This document shows positions 10,998 to 19,517 of a stretch of DNA of 64,000 nt, one piece after another (within the stretch, counting starts at the first letter, position 1; each line of letters starts with the position of its first letter). Origin of the DNA: Cyanobacteria bacterium FACHB-63 (GTDB taxonomy: Bacteria; Cyanobacteriota; Cyanobacteriia; Leptolyngbyales; Leptolyngbyaceae); NCBI GenBank assembly GCA_014695255.1, contig JACJNX010000028.1:124001-188000 (forward strand), in the 5' to 3' direction. The notes below the pieces were generated by a model. It had not been told where the DNA came from. It ran no database searches and saw nothing but the letters and a program-made list of their open reading frames with translations. The position numbers were made by a program, and so were the translations under genes.

Positions 10998-11280
10998 TGT
11001 CGCTGCGAACCTTTATCAGGCGGCGGGTCAGAGTCTCGGATATTCTACAGGCGATTTTGCCAATGGAACCCTTGATGCAGATTGCTTTTACAAGTTCCGC
11101 ACGAAAAACCAGCGTTTCCGGGAGTTACAACAAAAACGCCACTTACAATTCTTTACAACTTGCAAGCAGCGTAATGGCTAAATCGACAAGCTGAAATTCA
11201 CAAACTCGCTGATGAATTTCTGGCTCTCAAGTCCAAAGAAAGGACGATCGCTGTAAAAAATACCTGTAACTCAATGATTC
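10998..11280. other. Intergenic region between Fur-family gene and repeat protein
   Basis: This 283-bp gap lies upstream of the minus-strand repeat protein and downstream of the Fur-family gene. I see no convincing gene, hairpin or RNA in it. It presumably holds the promoter of the repeat-protein operon. Confidence 0.4.
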
Positions 11281-11721
11281 CTACTGCGCTCGATAGCCAT
11301 AGAAATCAATATGATATTCTGTGATTCGCACACCCGTTTTTGCTTCTACCTGGCGAATGATTTCTTCAGGAAGCTCGATGTGAATATCTAAAATCTGCTG
11401 CGTGTCCAGACAATTCACATGGCTATGAGCATCACTGACATTGCCATACAGTCGCCCATCCGATCGCTCAATACACTCGATGATCCCTTGCTCAGACAGC
11501 GCTTCTAGATTCTGATACACCGAGGTATGGCCAATATCTTTGCCCTGACGATTCAGGCGATCGTAGATCTCTCGCGCTGATAAATGCTCCTGGTCCTGCC
11601 AAAGCAATTCGAGAATAAATCGACGCTGGCGACTGAGACGCATCCCCAGGTGTTGACAGCGTTCGATTGCGTCTTCGAGGCAGCGGATCGGTTTAAGGTC
11701 TGATGTCAGTTCGGTGTTCAT
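11281..11721 (-). CDS. Fur-family transcriptional regulator without CxxC zinc motifs
   Basis: This is a 146-residue ferric-uptake-regulator-like repressor. The winged-helix half (about residues 25-95) shows MRLSRQRRFILELLW, HLSAREIYDRL and HTSVYQNLEALSEQGII, the usual Fur DNA-binding fold. The C-terminal half has the metal-site-like DAHSHVNCLDTQQILDI. The paired CxxC motifs found in Zur, PerR and many Fur proteins are missing and only one Cys is present, so the structural zinc site appears absent. I cannot assign it to FurA, Zur or PerR; it looks like a divergent branch. It is transcribed away from the DUF4332 gene across a 246-bp AT-rich region that probably contains both promoters. Confidence 0.85.
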   Translation of the reverse strand: MNTELTSDLKPIRCLEDAIERCQHLGMRLSRQRRFILELLWQDQEHLSAREIYDRLNRQGKDIGHTSVYQNLEALSEQGIIECIERSDGRLYGNVSDAHSHVNCLDTQQILDIHIELPEEIIRQVEAKTGVRITEYHIDFYGYRAQ

Positions 11722-11967
11722 CGTTAAGTAGCAATGCTAAGGAATTTGTTGTTAACGAACCATCTCGATCGTGAAACTGTTAGAAAATACAACTGTAAAT
11801 GAAAGTTTTATTCGTTTTCTGAAGGCTTCGATACCCTATCAAATGATAGAGGCTAGCTCATCCGATCTATCTCTAGTTCTATCACAAGCTAAAGTAAACT
11901 CGCTACAACTTTGCTTTGGCAAGTTCCAGTTGTTAAACTAAATGTTCTAATTTTGTTCGAGGACACC

Positions 11968-12414
11968 GTGGCGCATTCTTCCTCAAAGCCATCGAAAAAA
12001 CCAGCAGGCATTCCCCCGGCAAGCTGGGGGATCGACCTACTTCCAGGTCTTGCTGCCGATGACGCAACTCGGCTGAACGATCGTCACATTCACACGACGC
12101 TAGATCTGTTCAAACTCGGTAAAACGCAAGATCAGAGAAATCTTCTCGCCACTGAACTCCAAGTTCCAATTCGCCAGCTAAATAAATGGGTTGCCCTTGC
12201 TGACCTCGCCCGTATTCCCAGTGTCGGCTGTGAGTACGCTGGACTGCTTCTTCACGCGGGCATTGCCTCACCCACACAATTGGCGCAAACTTCGATCGGT
12301 CAACTCCATCGTCAACTGCTGCGGCTTTACGTTTCCACGATGCAACGACGCGATCTCTGCCCCACGACAGATTACATCGGCTTATGGATTCAGCAAGCAC
12401 GAATCCTACGGTAA
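11968..12414 (+). CDS. DUF4332 domain protein (helix-hairpin-helix-like)
   Basis: The product has about 148 residues. Its core (about residues 25-145) resembles DUF4332, a family with paired helix-hairpin-helix-like modules: LLPGLAADDATRLNDRHIHT and IPSVGCEYAGLLLHAGI match the phrasing LPGI..x..A..L...GI of these proteins. Such domains are thought to bind nucleic acid or protein, and no reaction is known. I chose the GTG at 11968 because GAGGA lies 5-9 bases upstream; the longer frame starts at a TTG at 11911 and adds a hydrophobic stretch without a ribosome site. Divergent from the Fur-family gene. Confidence 0.7.
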   Translation: MAHSSSKPSKKPAGIPPASWGIDLLPGLAADDATRLNDRHIHTTLDLFKLGKTQDQRNLLATELQVPIRQLNKWVALADLARIPSVGCEYAGLLLHAGIASPTQLAQTSIGQLHRQLLRLYVSTMQRRDLCPTTDYIGLWIQQARILR

Positions 12415-12494
12415 TTCAAGAATTTCATCGGCGCGATCGTATCCCTGCTTCACAGTCTGGGGAACTCTGAGAATGCGGATGCCCGGATTTCACT

Positions 12495-13031
12495 TTAATC
12501 CGGGTACCAAAACATCCCTTTGATTCCCTCTGGATCTTGCATGAATCCCAAATTTCGGTAGAAATTGACGACATGCGGATCAGCGAACAGAGTGATATTA
12601 CTGATATCTTCGCTGCGAAGCTTCTTAATCATGAACTTCATCAACGCTTTCCCTAGCCCTTTGCCCTGGAAATCTGGATGCACCACGACATCCCAGATCG
12701 TTGCGTTAAACGCATGGTCAGAAGTTGCCCGCGCAAATCCGACCAGTCGCCGTGACGCACCGCGCTGCTCCCACATCGTTGCAACTAGAAAGCTATACTG
12801 AATCGCTTTCTTCACTTTTCTCAAGGGGCGACGCGACCAGCCCACCGCATCGCACAACTCCTCCAACTCGTAAAGATCAATCTCTCGCTCTGTTGAGAAA
12901 AAGACTCGCGAGTTGGCGCGATCGCTTGCCGTTGCCCCCTCTGGTGATCCAGGGACAACATAACTCTCCGTCGAAGCTGGTTTCTCGATCGAAGCATCCG
13001 TGCTACTAAATAAGCTTTTCCAAAAACCCAT
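12495..13031 (-). CDS. GNAT acetyltransferase, Ycf52/NSI-like
   Basis: This 178-residue GCN5-related N-acetyltransferase would use acetyl-CoA to acetylate an amine or protein lysine. The N-terminal 40 residues are low-complexity. The GNAT domain (about 60-175) shows [24 protein letters not shown], followed by the acetyl-CoA loop [11 protein letters not shown] and the late motif [10 protein letters not shown]. The ending [10 protein letters not shown] is typical of the cyanobacterial/plastid Ycf52 group, relatives of plant NSI/SNAT acetyltransferases that modify chloroplast proteins. The substrate here is unknown. A short inverted repeat (12482-12489 with 12497-12504) overlaps its 3' end and may serve as a terminator for the convergent DUF4332 gene. 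Confidence 0.85.
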   Translation of the reverse strand: MGFWKSLFSSTDASIEKPASTESYVVPGSPEGATASDRANSRVFFSTEREIDLYELEELCDAVGWSRRPLRKVKKAIQYSFLVATMWEQRGASRRLVGFARATSDHAFNATIWDVVVHPDFQGKGLGKALMKFMIKKLRSEDISNITLFADPHVVNFYRNLGFMQDPEGIKGMFWYPD

Positions 13032-13193
13032 GCCAAGGTCATCACAGTGAAGCAGTAATAGTTAGTATATCTCTCGGATTTGAGTTGCATTCTCCTGATT
13101 TTGGGGAAATGTTAGCAATTGGCAGTCTCCATCTCGATATTTTTTAGTTTCAGCTTTTTATCTGCGTGTCGTTGAGCGGCGGTCTCCTCCACT

Positions 13194-13919
13194 ATGGCTC
13201 TGGGTCTAAAATCCTCTACGTTAGAACTGTTAAAGCGCTTTAACCGGGCGTTCCCGCAGTTTTATGAGCAGTTTGTCAGCAGTGAAATCCAACTGCAAAA
13301 TCTCCGACTGGCTTATCAACTGTATAAGTCAAAACAAGCCGTGATCGAGCTTAAAACTGAGGGAACAAAAAGTGCGCTGCATTTTGCCTATCGCAATCAG
13401 TCCTTTTTGCTCAGCGATATTTTCGGAGTTTTGGCGGCTTATGGCTTGACAATTCACAGTCTCAGCCTGTATGGGCAAATCTATCCGCCAATGCTGGTGT
13501 TTATTAAGCTGATTGTGTCGCGCAGCGGCAAAGCCCTGACCGACAAGACCGCTGAAAATGTTTGTCGGGCGATTCGAGAAGCCTTGGCTGGACGGTTTGA
13601 AGTCGAAGAAATGCTGGCTGTTGAGTTTAACCTGGATGCGGGGCTAGAACAAGTTGAAACTGAGTTTTATGTCGATCCAGTCTTTCACCTGCCCGCGCTG
13701 CTAATTGAAGCAGATAATCAGCCTGGATTGTTCTATAAAGTTATGTACGCAATCTGGCAGGAAGATTTGCTGGTCGTGAATGCGAATTTACTCGTTTGGC
13801 GTGGACGAACGCGGCTAATTTTGTACTTGTTAGGCCCAAATGAAAGTTTGATTCCTGAGTATCTCGGTCAAAAGATTGCTGAAGGTGTGAAACAGCGATT
13901 ACTGGGACGACGGTTTTAG
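13194..13919 (+). CDS. Tandem ACT-domain protein (GlnD C-terminus-like)
   Basis: The 241-residue protein has two ACT-like small-molecule-binding regions, at about residues 55-130 and 160-240. The first contains FLLSDIFGVLAAYGLTIHSLSL, and the second DNQPGLFYKVMYAIWQEDLLV, with the beta-alpha-beta pattern and the D-x-PGL turn typical of ACT modules in GlnD and related regulators. No catalytic domain is attached. By analogy it could sense an amino acid and control a partner, but this is inference. It stands alone with a 930-bp gene-free stretch after it. Confidence 0.75.
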   Translation: MALGLKSSTLELLKRFNRAFPQFYEQFVSSEIQLQNLRLAYQLYKSKQAVIELKTEGTKSALHFAYRNQSFLLSDIFGVLAAYGLTIHSLSLYGQIYPPMLVFIKLIVSRSGKALTDKTAENVCRAIREALAGRFEVEEMLAVEFNLDAGLEQVETEFYVDPVFHLPALLIEADNQPGLFYKVMYAIWQEDLLVVNANLLVWRGRTRLILYLLGPNESLIPEYLGQKIAEGVKQRLLGRRF

Positions 13920-14850
13920 TTTGCTTCTCCAGAGTCACGCAACGATCGTGAACGATCGACACGCAGCCTTTGGGAACTTTTCTTAGAGGCTTTCGTCTAA
14001 TCACCAACTTCTGTCCAACTATTTCTAGCTGGCAGTTCAAAAAACAATCTCTCTAATCGCTTCGCACCCTAAGATTAATGGGAATTCTAGCGATTTCTCT
14101 AAAAAACTTCTGCTAATGTCGATCCAATAAGCTACAATTTTGGGCTTTGACTGGTCACAAGTGGACTAAAATTCTTCGTTGAAGTTCAGCAAGTTTGCAA
14201 ATTAACAAAAACTGGTCGAACCGATAAGAGGTAAGGCTGAGGGGAGATTAGATTGCATTATCAATTTGAGCGGCTGTCGATCGTAAATCTGTCAAAGTTG
14301 CGAATAATCTAAATATTTCTTCAAATATTGCCAAATTCCTGAATACCGCACAATACAGCAATTGCAAATTTACTTCCTAACCCACAAATTAGAATTTCAA
14401 GTTTAGAATCGAGAGGTACAATTTGTAGAAGTTAAGCAACGTGATGGAATTGCTGTTTTAAGAGAAGCGCACAATCTGCTGGGTGCTATTTACACACTGT
14501 GGTCAAGATGACGAAGATTGCCCTAGTTCTTAAGCACTGATTTCCTGAAATTGTTTAACTCAAAGCGATGCCGATTCGCTCAGTCTGCGATCGAGTTGTG
14601 AAGCGCATTCATGCTGACAACTCAAATATCAATTCAAATATTAGTTGTCATTTGAGTTGTAGAGTTGTTCAGTTTGTTTATGGTGAGTTACAATTCGAGC
14701 CAGTTTAATATTTCACGCTGAAGGATTAACCCTTTAGAGGGACGGCAACCTCCGATATGTGATTGTTAATCTAGGAAGCAAAGCTGAGTTATCGATCCTC
14801 GTATCGCTTTACTCAAGCAAGTGATTTGTCGCATACCTGGAATCAGACAG
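13920..14850. other. Long gene-free region upstream of the PadR regulator
   Basis: This stretch of about 930 bp is AT-rich and has no gene I can support. Near its right end, 14593-14668, it holds a cluster of GAGTTGT motifs and an 11-bp inverted repeat, listed separately. At 14735-14755 a short GAGG-CCTC hairpin lies in a purine-rich leader. An unannotated small RNA is possible but nothing I see proves it. Confidence 0.4.
14593..14668. promoter_or_regulatory. GAGTTGT motif cluster with 11-bp inverted repeat, putative operator
   Basis: Three direct GAGTTGT copies (14593-14599, 14654-14660, 14662-14668) and one inverted copy (ACAACTC, 14617-14623) fall within 76 bp. The segment ACAACTCAAAT at 14617-14627 pairs perfectly with ATTTGAGTTGT at 14650-14660, leaving a 22-bp spacer. 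This lies about 180-260 bp upstream of the PadR-family gene, a class of repressor that commonly binds inverted repeats and controls itself. Its role as an operator is inferred. Confidence 0.4.
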
Positions 14851-15243
14851 ATGAAATTTGAGGATATTTACCAATTTTTCAAAGATCCGCCACCTTTCTA
14901 TCTCAATAAAGAACTGGCGGTCTGTTACGTTCTCGCCGTTCTCTTACGGGGAGATTCTTACGGAACCGAACTCATCCAACTGCTCGAAACAGAATATCCG
15001 TTGTATCGACTATCAGATACGGTTCTCTACAGTGCCTTGAAGTTTCTTGAAGATGAAGAAATGGTCACAGGGTACTGGAAAAAAGTCGAAGGTCGGGGTC
15101 GTCCCCGCCGCATGTATCAGATTAAATCTGAAGCCATGCCACAGGCACAGGATCTTGCTCGACTCTGGCGCGAATATGCCGTTAAACGCGAAACCGCGCA
15201 CGAGAATTCGGGAATTCCCCAGGTCAGTGGGGCTGAGAAATAA
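14851..15243 (+). CDS. PadR-family winged-helix regulator, Pex-like
   Basis: This is a PadR-type DNA-binding protein of about 130 residues. The winged helix (about residues 20-95) shows AVCYVLAVLLRGDSYGTELI, VLYSALKFLEDEEMVTGYW and the wing RGRPRRMYQI, all standard PadR features. Cyanobacterial PadR proteins of this length include Pex, the circadian period extender that represses kaiA in Synechococcus; the resemblance is suggestive but not proof. I chose the ATG at 14851 (MKFEDIYQFF) over the GTG at 14821 because homologues of this kind start there. The promoter region carries an unusual motif cluster. The CCB-type gene follows 69 bp downstream. Confidence 0.75.
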   Translation: MKFEDIYQFFKDPPPFYLNKELAVCYVLAVLLRGDSYGTELIQLLETEYPLYRLSDTVLYSALKFLEDEEMVTGYWKKVEGRGRPRRMYQIKSEAMPQAQDLARLWREYAVKRETAHENSGIPQVSGAEK

Positions 15244-15312
15244 GCAGCGGAGTTCTATCGATGTCCCCGTTGTTGTCTAAACTGATGGTGTAATTGGGTT
15301 TGCTCTTGCGCC

Positions 15313-15837
15313 ATGACTCAGCCTGTAATTGCCTCAACGCTTCTCCTTACTGTTCTATTAATGATTGGGCTGTTTTTCTTCATTCGCGCCTCAGTCAAAG
15401 ATCGAACTCAGGAGGTGCGCTTGCTATCTGACCGATCCGAAGATTCTCTGCTGTCTCAGTTGCGCTCCTATTTCGGGCAGCGCTCTTATCGAGTGGCGGC
15501 GATCGACGCAGCGAATAACCAGGTTACATTTGAAGGCGTAGTTCGCCCTAGCGTGTTCCTAGCAGTCTTTCTGTCCTTGCTTGCCTCGATCGGTGTATTG
15601 TGCTTTGTGCTTGTTCTCTCGATAGTGCTGCCCGATTGGTCAAATTTTTGGTTTGGATTATTGCTCCTGTCGCCCTTGGCAGGAGTCTTTTACTGGAAAG
15701 GGGCAGAGCGAGTTGAGCAGGTATCGCTTCGGGTAGAGCCGAGTCCAGATGCCGCAGCGCAAAGTGTGATTACTGTAAAGGCACACCGGGATGAGTTAGC
15801 GGAATTGCAGCGATTTTTAGGGCTTAAGTCAGAATAA
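15313..15837 (+). CDS. Cofactor assembly of complex C subunit B (CCB2/CCB4-like)
   Basis: The protein has 174 residues and resembles the CCB2/CCB4 family (formerly DUF2930), which helps attach haem ci to cytochrome b6 of the b6f complex in thylakoids. One N-terminal helix, IASTLLLTVLLMIGLFFFIRASVKDR (about residues 5-30), precedes a soluble segment with LLSQLRSYFGQRSYRV. A pair of helices follows at about 78-125 (VFLAVFLSLLASIG and FWFGLLLLSPLAGVFYW), and then a soluble tail ending ELAELQRFLGLKSE. This topology and the RASVKDRT motif fit the family. A strong hairpin terminator lies 24 bp after the stop. Confidence 0.8.
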   Translation: MTQPVIASTLLLTVLLMIGLFFFIRASVKDRTQEVRLLSDRSEDSLLSQLRSYFGQRSYRVAAIDAANNQVTFEGVVRPSVFLAVFLSLLASIGVLCFVLVLSIVLPDWSNFWFGLLLLSPLAGVFYWKGAERVEQVSLRVEPSPDAAAQSVITVKAHRDELAELQRFLGLKSE

Positions 15838-15860
15838 GTCTGTTTCAGACCGATCAAATG

Positions 15861-15896
15861 TAAAAGCTCCCTTCGTTGCGTTGAGGGGAGCTTTTA
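15861..15896 (+). terminator. Rho-independent terminator after the CCB-like gene
   Basis: The inverted repeat TAAAAGCTCCC (15861-15871) and GGGAGCTTTTA (15886-15896) forms an 11-bp stem with a 14-base loop. The A-run and T-run belong to the stem, so it could work for both strands. Confidence 0.75.
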
Positions 15897-16024
15897 TCAG
15901 ATGAATGCTTTACATTCGCTTGCTCAATTGAACCTGTAGCAGCTAGCTACAGTTGCACTCGCATTCAGAGCAAGCAAAGACCGATGAACTGAGCTATCTA
16001 GAGATGTTGCCAGTGGCAAAACGT

Positions 16025-16342
16025 CTACCGGCTCCGGGACGGAACAACGACAGCATCCACTTCATCTTCAGAGGTTCGCAAGCTGGGGAATAAGAAATGA
16101 TTTTCTTCCACATATTGTGCGCCAAATAATCCCTTCTCTGCCCAGAAGTATCGATCCGTGGTATGCTCGTTTCTCTTGACCAGCAACAGCGCGGGTGGCA
16201 CGATGCCTTCAGAGTGGATGAACTTGCGGGCCGCAGTAACGGGTTTATCTTCGCCACACTCAATGCTAAATTGAGGGACGCTTTCTAAAATCCGTCTTCC
16301 TTCCTGCCGCCGCCGACTCTTGCGTTTACGTCTCCTTGCCAA
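16025..16342 (-). CDS. DUF3155 protein
   Basis: This is a cyanobacterial DUF3155 protein of 105 residues. It begins with a very basic stretch, LARRRKRKSRRRQEGRRIL, then has SIECGEDKPVTAARKFI, PALLLVKRNEHTTDRYFW and AEKGLFGAQYVEENHFLFP, which are the conserved core of the family. The function is unknown; the arginine-rich head suggests nucleic-acid or ribosome contact, but that is inference. The frame can be opened to 16435, but a near-perfect Shine-Dalgarno AAGGAGG lies 8 bases before a TTG at 16342, exactly where homologues start. I therefore take that TTG as the start. It is divergent from the histidine kinase at 16633. Confidence 0.8.
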   Translation of the reverse strand: MARRRKRKSRRRQEGRRILESVPQFSIECGEDKPVTAARKFIHSEGIVPPALLLVKRNEHTTDRYFWAEKGLFGAQYVEENHFLFPSLRTSEDEVDAVVVPSRSR

Positions 16343-16632
16343 ACCCTTTACCTCCTTAGGTTCCAAACTGCCTAAACTTGTAATGATCGTTACAAAACCC
16401 GTCGCAAATATATCAGCTTCTGCCCTAGACTTCAACTTCTCTTAACGCATCTATACAAAGTCTTAATTTTCTTTTTCTGAATTCCTGCTAGGTCATCAAG
16501 AGGAGTGTGGTTACATTCCTAAAGGTTAAGACAAACGGATGCAAAAGATTGGGGATCAGGACTATCTATTAAATTAATAAGAAAAATTACTTATCGTCAA
16601 TCCTTATTTTCCTAAAATCTGCCTAAGAAGAG
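16343..16632. other. Divergent intergenic region between DUF3155 gene and kinase
   Basis: This 290-bp stretch separates two divergent genes and presumably contains both promoters and the DUF3155 leader with its AAGGAGG site. I see no further gene or strong hairpin. Confidence 0.4.
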
Positions 16633-17871
16633 ATGCTAATGCCCACAAGTACCGAATTCATTGAGTTGTGTCGATCGCAAATTGCGTTATTGACTCAAGC
16701 ACTGGGGGCATCGCTCAGCGTAATCTATCTGACGGAAGAATTAGTTGAGAGTTCTCAAGCGCGGCTCATGCCGATCGCAGCCTACCCAGAGACAGCAGGA
16801 GCGCTGGAACGATCAGATCGGCTGGCGCTTCCGGCAGCCGTTGAGTCGTATCCAGAGGTGACGACATCGAGCGGACTCACTCAGCCAAAGCAATTAGTTT
16901 TGCCGCTGATTCACGAAGAATTAGTGTTCGGGTTGCTCGTAACTGAGCGTGAAGATCGCCCTTGGACGACGTGGGAGCGATCGCAGGTGGAACGCATCGC
17001 CAATACATTATCGCTAGCTTGTGTGATGGATCAGCGGGCGCAGTGGCTCGATCAAGCCCAGCGGCAACACCGATCGCGGCAATCTCAGCAGCATGACGTG
17101 TTGGATAATTTGCTGCACCAGTTAAAGAGTCCACTTACGGCACTCCGCACGTTTGGAAAACTGTTAGTCAAGCGGATGCAAGCGACCGATGCAAATCGGT
17201 CGCTTGCAGGCAGTATTTTGCGGGAAAGTGATCGCTTACAGGAACTTTTGCAGCAGTTTGATGAAGCGATCGATCTTGATTCCGTAGATGTGTTAGCGGA
17301 AGATGCCTCGCTTGTGAGTCGTCCGATTCCGTTGCTGCCTGCGGGCGTTCTTACGACTTCTAGCCTGGAATTGATGCCGTGTTCAGTGAGTGAAATTCTG
17401 CTGCCACTAATTGAAACGGCAGGCACGATCGCGCAAGAAAAAGGGCTGACACTTAGAACCGAAATTTCGAATTCCCTTCCCCTTGTTTCTGCCAATCCTG
17501 GGGCGTTGCGTGAGGTATTAAGTAATCTAATCGATAACGCTTTGAAATATACGCCATTGGGCGGAGAAGTACATATCCGGGCGAATCAGAGCAGCGGTCG
17601 GGTGAATGTTTGGGTCAGCGATACGGGATATGGAATTCCGCCGCAAGATTTAGAGCGATTATTTGAGCGGCATTATCGCGGAGTGCAGGCGGATGGTGAT
17701 ATTCCGGGGACGGGATTGGGGTTGGCGATCGCTCGTCGATTACTTGAACAAATGCACGGGTCGATTCAGGTATTTAGTCCATTAAAAAGCGAGGGCTGGA
17801 TCGCTCAAAACGACCAACCCTCGCAGCGAGGAACAAGCTTTGTTGTGGAATTGCTGAAGGACGAAGCGTAG
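16633..17871 (+). CDS. GAF-domain sensor histidine kinase, possibly Hik2/CSK-like
   Basis: The 412-residue kinase has no membrane segment. A GAF-like sensor region covers about residues 1-145 (IALLTQALGASLSVIYL, PLIHEELVFGLLV). The HisKA domain has its His near residue 161 in LLHQLKSPLTALRTFGKLL. The ATPase domain has NLIDNALKYTP, DTGYGIP and [12 protein letters not shown]. The GAF-DHp-ATPase layout and the LTALRTFGKLL phrase recall Hik2, the cyanobacterial counterpart of plastid CSK, which senses redox and salt and signals to Rre1. A Cys lies near residue 13, where Hik2 proteins carry a conserved N-terminal Cys. An ATG at 16639, with AAGAAG better spaced before it, is an equally good start. 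The Hik2 identity is tentative. Confidence 0.85.
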   Translation: MLMPTSTEFIELCRSQIALLTQALGASLSVIYLTEELVESSQARLMPIAAYPETAGALERSDRLALPAAVESYPEVTTSSGLTQPKQLVLPLIHEELVFGLLVTEREDRPWTTWERSQVERIANTLSLACVMDQRAQWLDQAQRQHRSRQSQQHDVLDNLLHQLKSPLTALRTFGKLLVKRMQATDANRSLAGSILRESDRLQELLQQFDEAIDLDSVDVLAEDASLVSRPIPLLPAGVLTTSSLELMPCSVSEILLPLIETAGTIAQEKGLTLRTEISNSLPLVSANPGALREVLSNLIDNALKYTPLGGEVHIRANQSSGRVNVWVSDTGYGIPPQDLERLFERHYRGVQADGDIPGTGLGLAIARRLLEQMHGSIQVFSPLKSEGWIAQNDQPSQRGTSFVVELLKDEA

Positions 17872-17962
17872 GAATTTAGTTTAGGTCTTTGCCCTCATTA
17901 AAGCCCTGCTACACATCAAAGTCCTGTTACACATCGGCTCCCTCGTAGAGACAGTCTCCTGA

Positions 17963-17988
17963 TAGAGACGCGATTCCTCGCGTCTTTA
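17963..17988. repeat. Copy of a dispersed cyanobacterial GAGACGCGA palindrome
   Basis: TAGAGACGCGA (17963-17973) pairs with TCGCGTCTTTA (17978-17988) with one mismatch and a 4-base loop. Palindromes of the form GTAGAGACGCGA...TCGCGTCTCTAC are small interspersed elements scattered through many cyanobacterial genomes. A partial GTAGAGACAGTCTC copy lies just before it at 17945-17958, and two direct copies of a CCTGyTACACATC phrase lie at about 17899-17935. Between two convergent genes it may also act as a terminator. Confidence 0.6.
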
Positions 17989-17998
17989 CCTGTGAGGG

Positions 17999-19234
17999 CT
18001 AGCGCGGTAAGGTCAAGGCGCTGGTGAGACGGAGATTTAGATCCGAGTTGGAACGAATTGAGATTAACTCAACGCGATCGCCCCCAAAGATCAAGCCTGC
18101 TAAAGCACCGACTCCGGTTCCGATGAGAACTTCACCTGCTGTGATGTTGCGATCGCCGGTGACCGCAGAGATTCCCGCAGCCGCAGCGCTACCGAGTGCC
18201 GCATCTTTGAGAATCGTGCCCGTGTTTGCACCCCGACGCACGGTTTCTGTCGTTGTAATCGAGTCAGAAGTCGCTGCAATCGCGACTCTTTGACCATTTG
18301 CCAAGATCAGTTCCGATGCAGTGAACTGGGCTGCACCTTGAGCGACAGTAAGCTGACCGGAGACTTGGCTACCGGATGGAATCAAAACAGTTCCGTCAGA
18401 GGTGACAATGTTTTGAGCCACGGTGAGCGTAACCGGGGTGGGTTGGGGTTCGTTCTTCGCAAGCAGGATTCTTTCAGCACGATCGTAGCGAACCGGGATT
18501 GCCGTTCCAGCAGGGATATTAATCGCTTGAGGCTGCGTTGGAGCTTGACCGACAATGTAAGGCGATTGAATTGCAGCAACTTGTCCACTGCTGACTAATG
18601 CTTGGTAAACAAAGGCAGCGACATCAGCGCGGGTTGCGGTTTGATTCGGGTTGAGGAAGCGAACATCCGGGTAGTTGACCACGATGCGGCGTTCGGTAGC
18701 GGCGGCGATGCTGTTGCGAGCAAAGCCAGGAATGTTAGCAGCATCGGTGTAGACCTGAAGTACGCTGTCAGCAGGCTGGGTGCTGGCATATTTCAAACCG
18801 TTTGACAGAGACACCAAAGCTTGAGCGCGAGGAATATTGTCATTGGGTCGAAATGTGCCGCCGGGAAATCCTGCAAGAAATCCTGTTGCATAGGCGTTCT
18901 GAATCGCTTGAAGTCCCCAATAATTGCTGGGAACATCAGAGAAATTGATCGGTGTATTGACTCGCGGAGCATTCGGAAATGCTTTGAGCAAAATTGCGGC
19001 GAATTGAGCGCGAGTCACCGGATCATTCGGGCGAAATGTGCCATCACCAAATCCAGCAATAATGTTACGAGAAGCTAATTCTTGAATGAATGGAGAAGCC
19101 CAGTTATCCGAAGCAACATCAGAGAAGGTTGCTTGAGCCGAAGCAGGTGCCACCATAATCATTGGGGCTGCTGCGCCTGCGATCGTACCCAGTGCCAAAG
19201 TCAGAGCTAAACCAGATTTTACAGTGCTATACAT
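17999..19234 (-). CDS. SLH-domain outer-envelope protein
   Basis: The 411-residue precursor starts with a Sec signal peptide, about residues 1-33, ending in APASAQA. Three S-layer homology regions follow at about 35-95, 98-155 and 160-220, shown by FSDVASDNWASPFIQELASR, IIAGFGDGTFRPNDPVTRAQF and GFPGGTFRPNDNIPRAQALV. In cyanobacteria SLH domains bind pyruvylated peptidoglycan-linked polymers and tie proteins to the cell wall. The C-terminal half (about 235-411) is a beta-rich region with IPSGSQVSGQL and glycine-zipper-like LGSAAAAGISAVTG and GTGVGALAGLIFGG segments. No porin barrel is evident, so this is an envelope-stabilising protein of unknown exact role rather than a typical SLH porin. 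Confidence 0.88.
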   Translation of the reverse strand: MYSTVKSGLALTLALGTIAGAAAPMIMVAPASAQATFSDVASDNWASPFIQELASRNIIAGFGDGTFRPNDPVTRAQFAAILLKAFPNAPRVNTPINFSDVPSNYWGLQAIQNAYATGFLAGFPGGTFRPNDNIPRAQALVSLSNGLKYASTQPADSVLQVYTDAANIPGFARNSIAAATERRIVVNYPDVRFLNPNQTATRADVAAFVYQALVSSGQVAAIQSPYIVGQAPTQPQAINIPAGTAIPVRYDRAERILLAKNEPQPTPVTLTVAQNIVTSDGTVLIPSGSQVSGQLTVAQGAAQFTASELILANGQRVAIAATSDSITTTETVRRGANTGTILKDAALGSAAAAGISAVTGDRNITAGEVLIGTGVGALAGLIFGGDRVELISIRSNSDLNLRLTSALTLPR

Positions 19235-19517
19235 AGGTAGCTGTTCCCAAGCGAGAGAGAGTTTTTTCTTGTTAGTTACGTAGATGTTTGAGTGAGCTAA
19301 AATGTTCCTGCATCCCGCTAAAGAAATAACTTTAACTTTGTTTGAAGTGCAGCGTTTCGGCTCAGTTCTCTACGCTTTATATTCAACAATGACTGTTAGG
19401 TTTCCGCAGAAGTTTCTGAACTTAGGACAGTTTTACAAGTGGTTAAAGAAGCTAGAAATCTAAGGTATTCAACGCCTGATTTTTTAGGTACGATCGAGAG
19501 CAATTTCTGAGGAATGA

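Noticed and set aside
13741-14040. Minus-strand frame of 99 codons past the ACT-domain gene
   Set aside because: Starts at a TTG without ribosome site and most of it lies antisense to the ACT gene.
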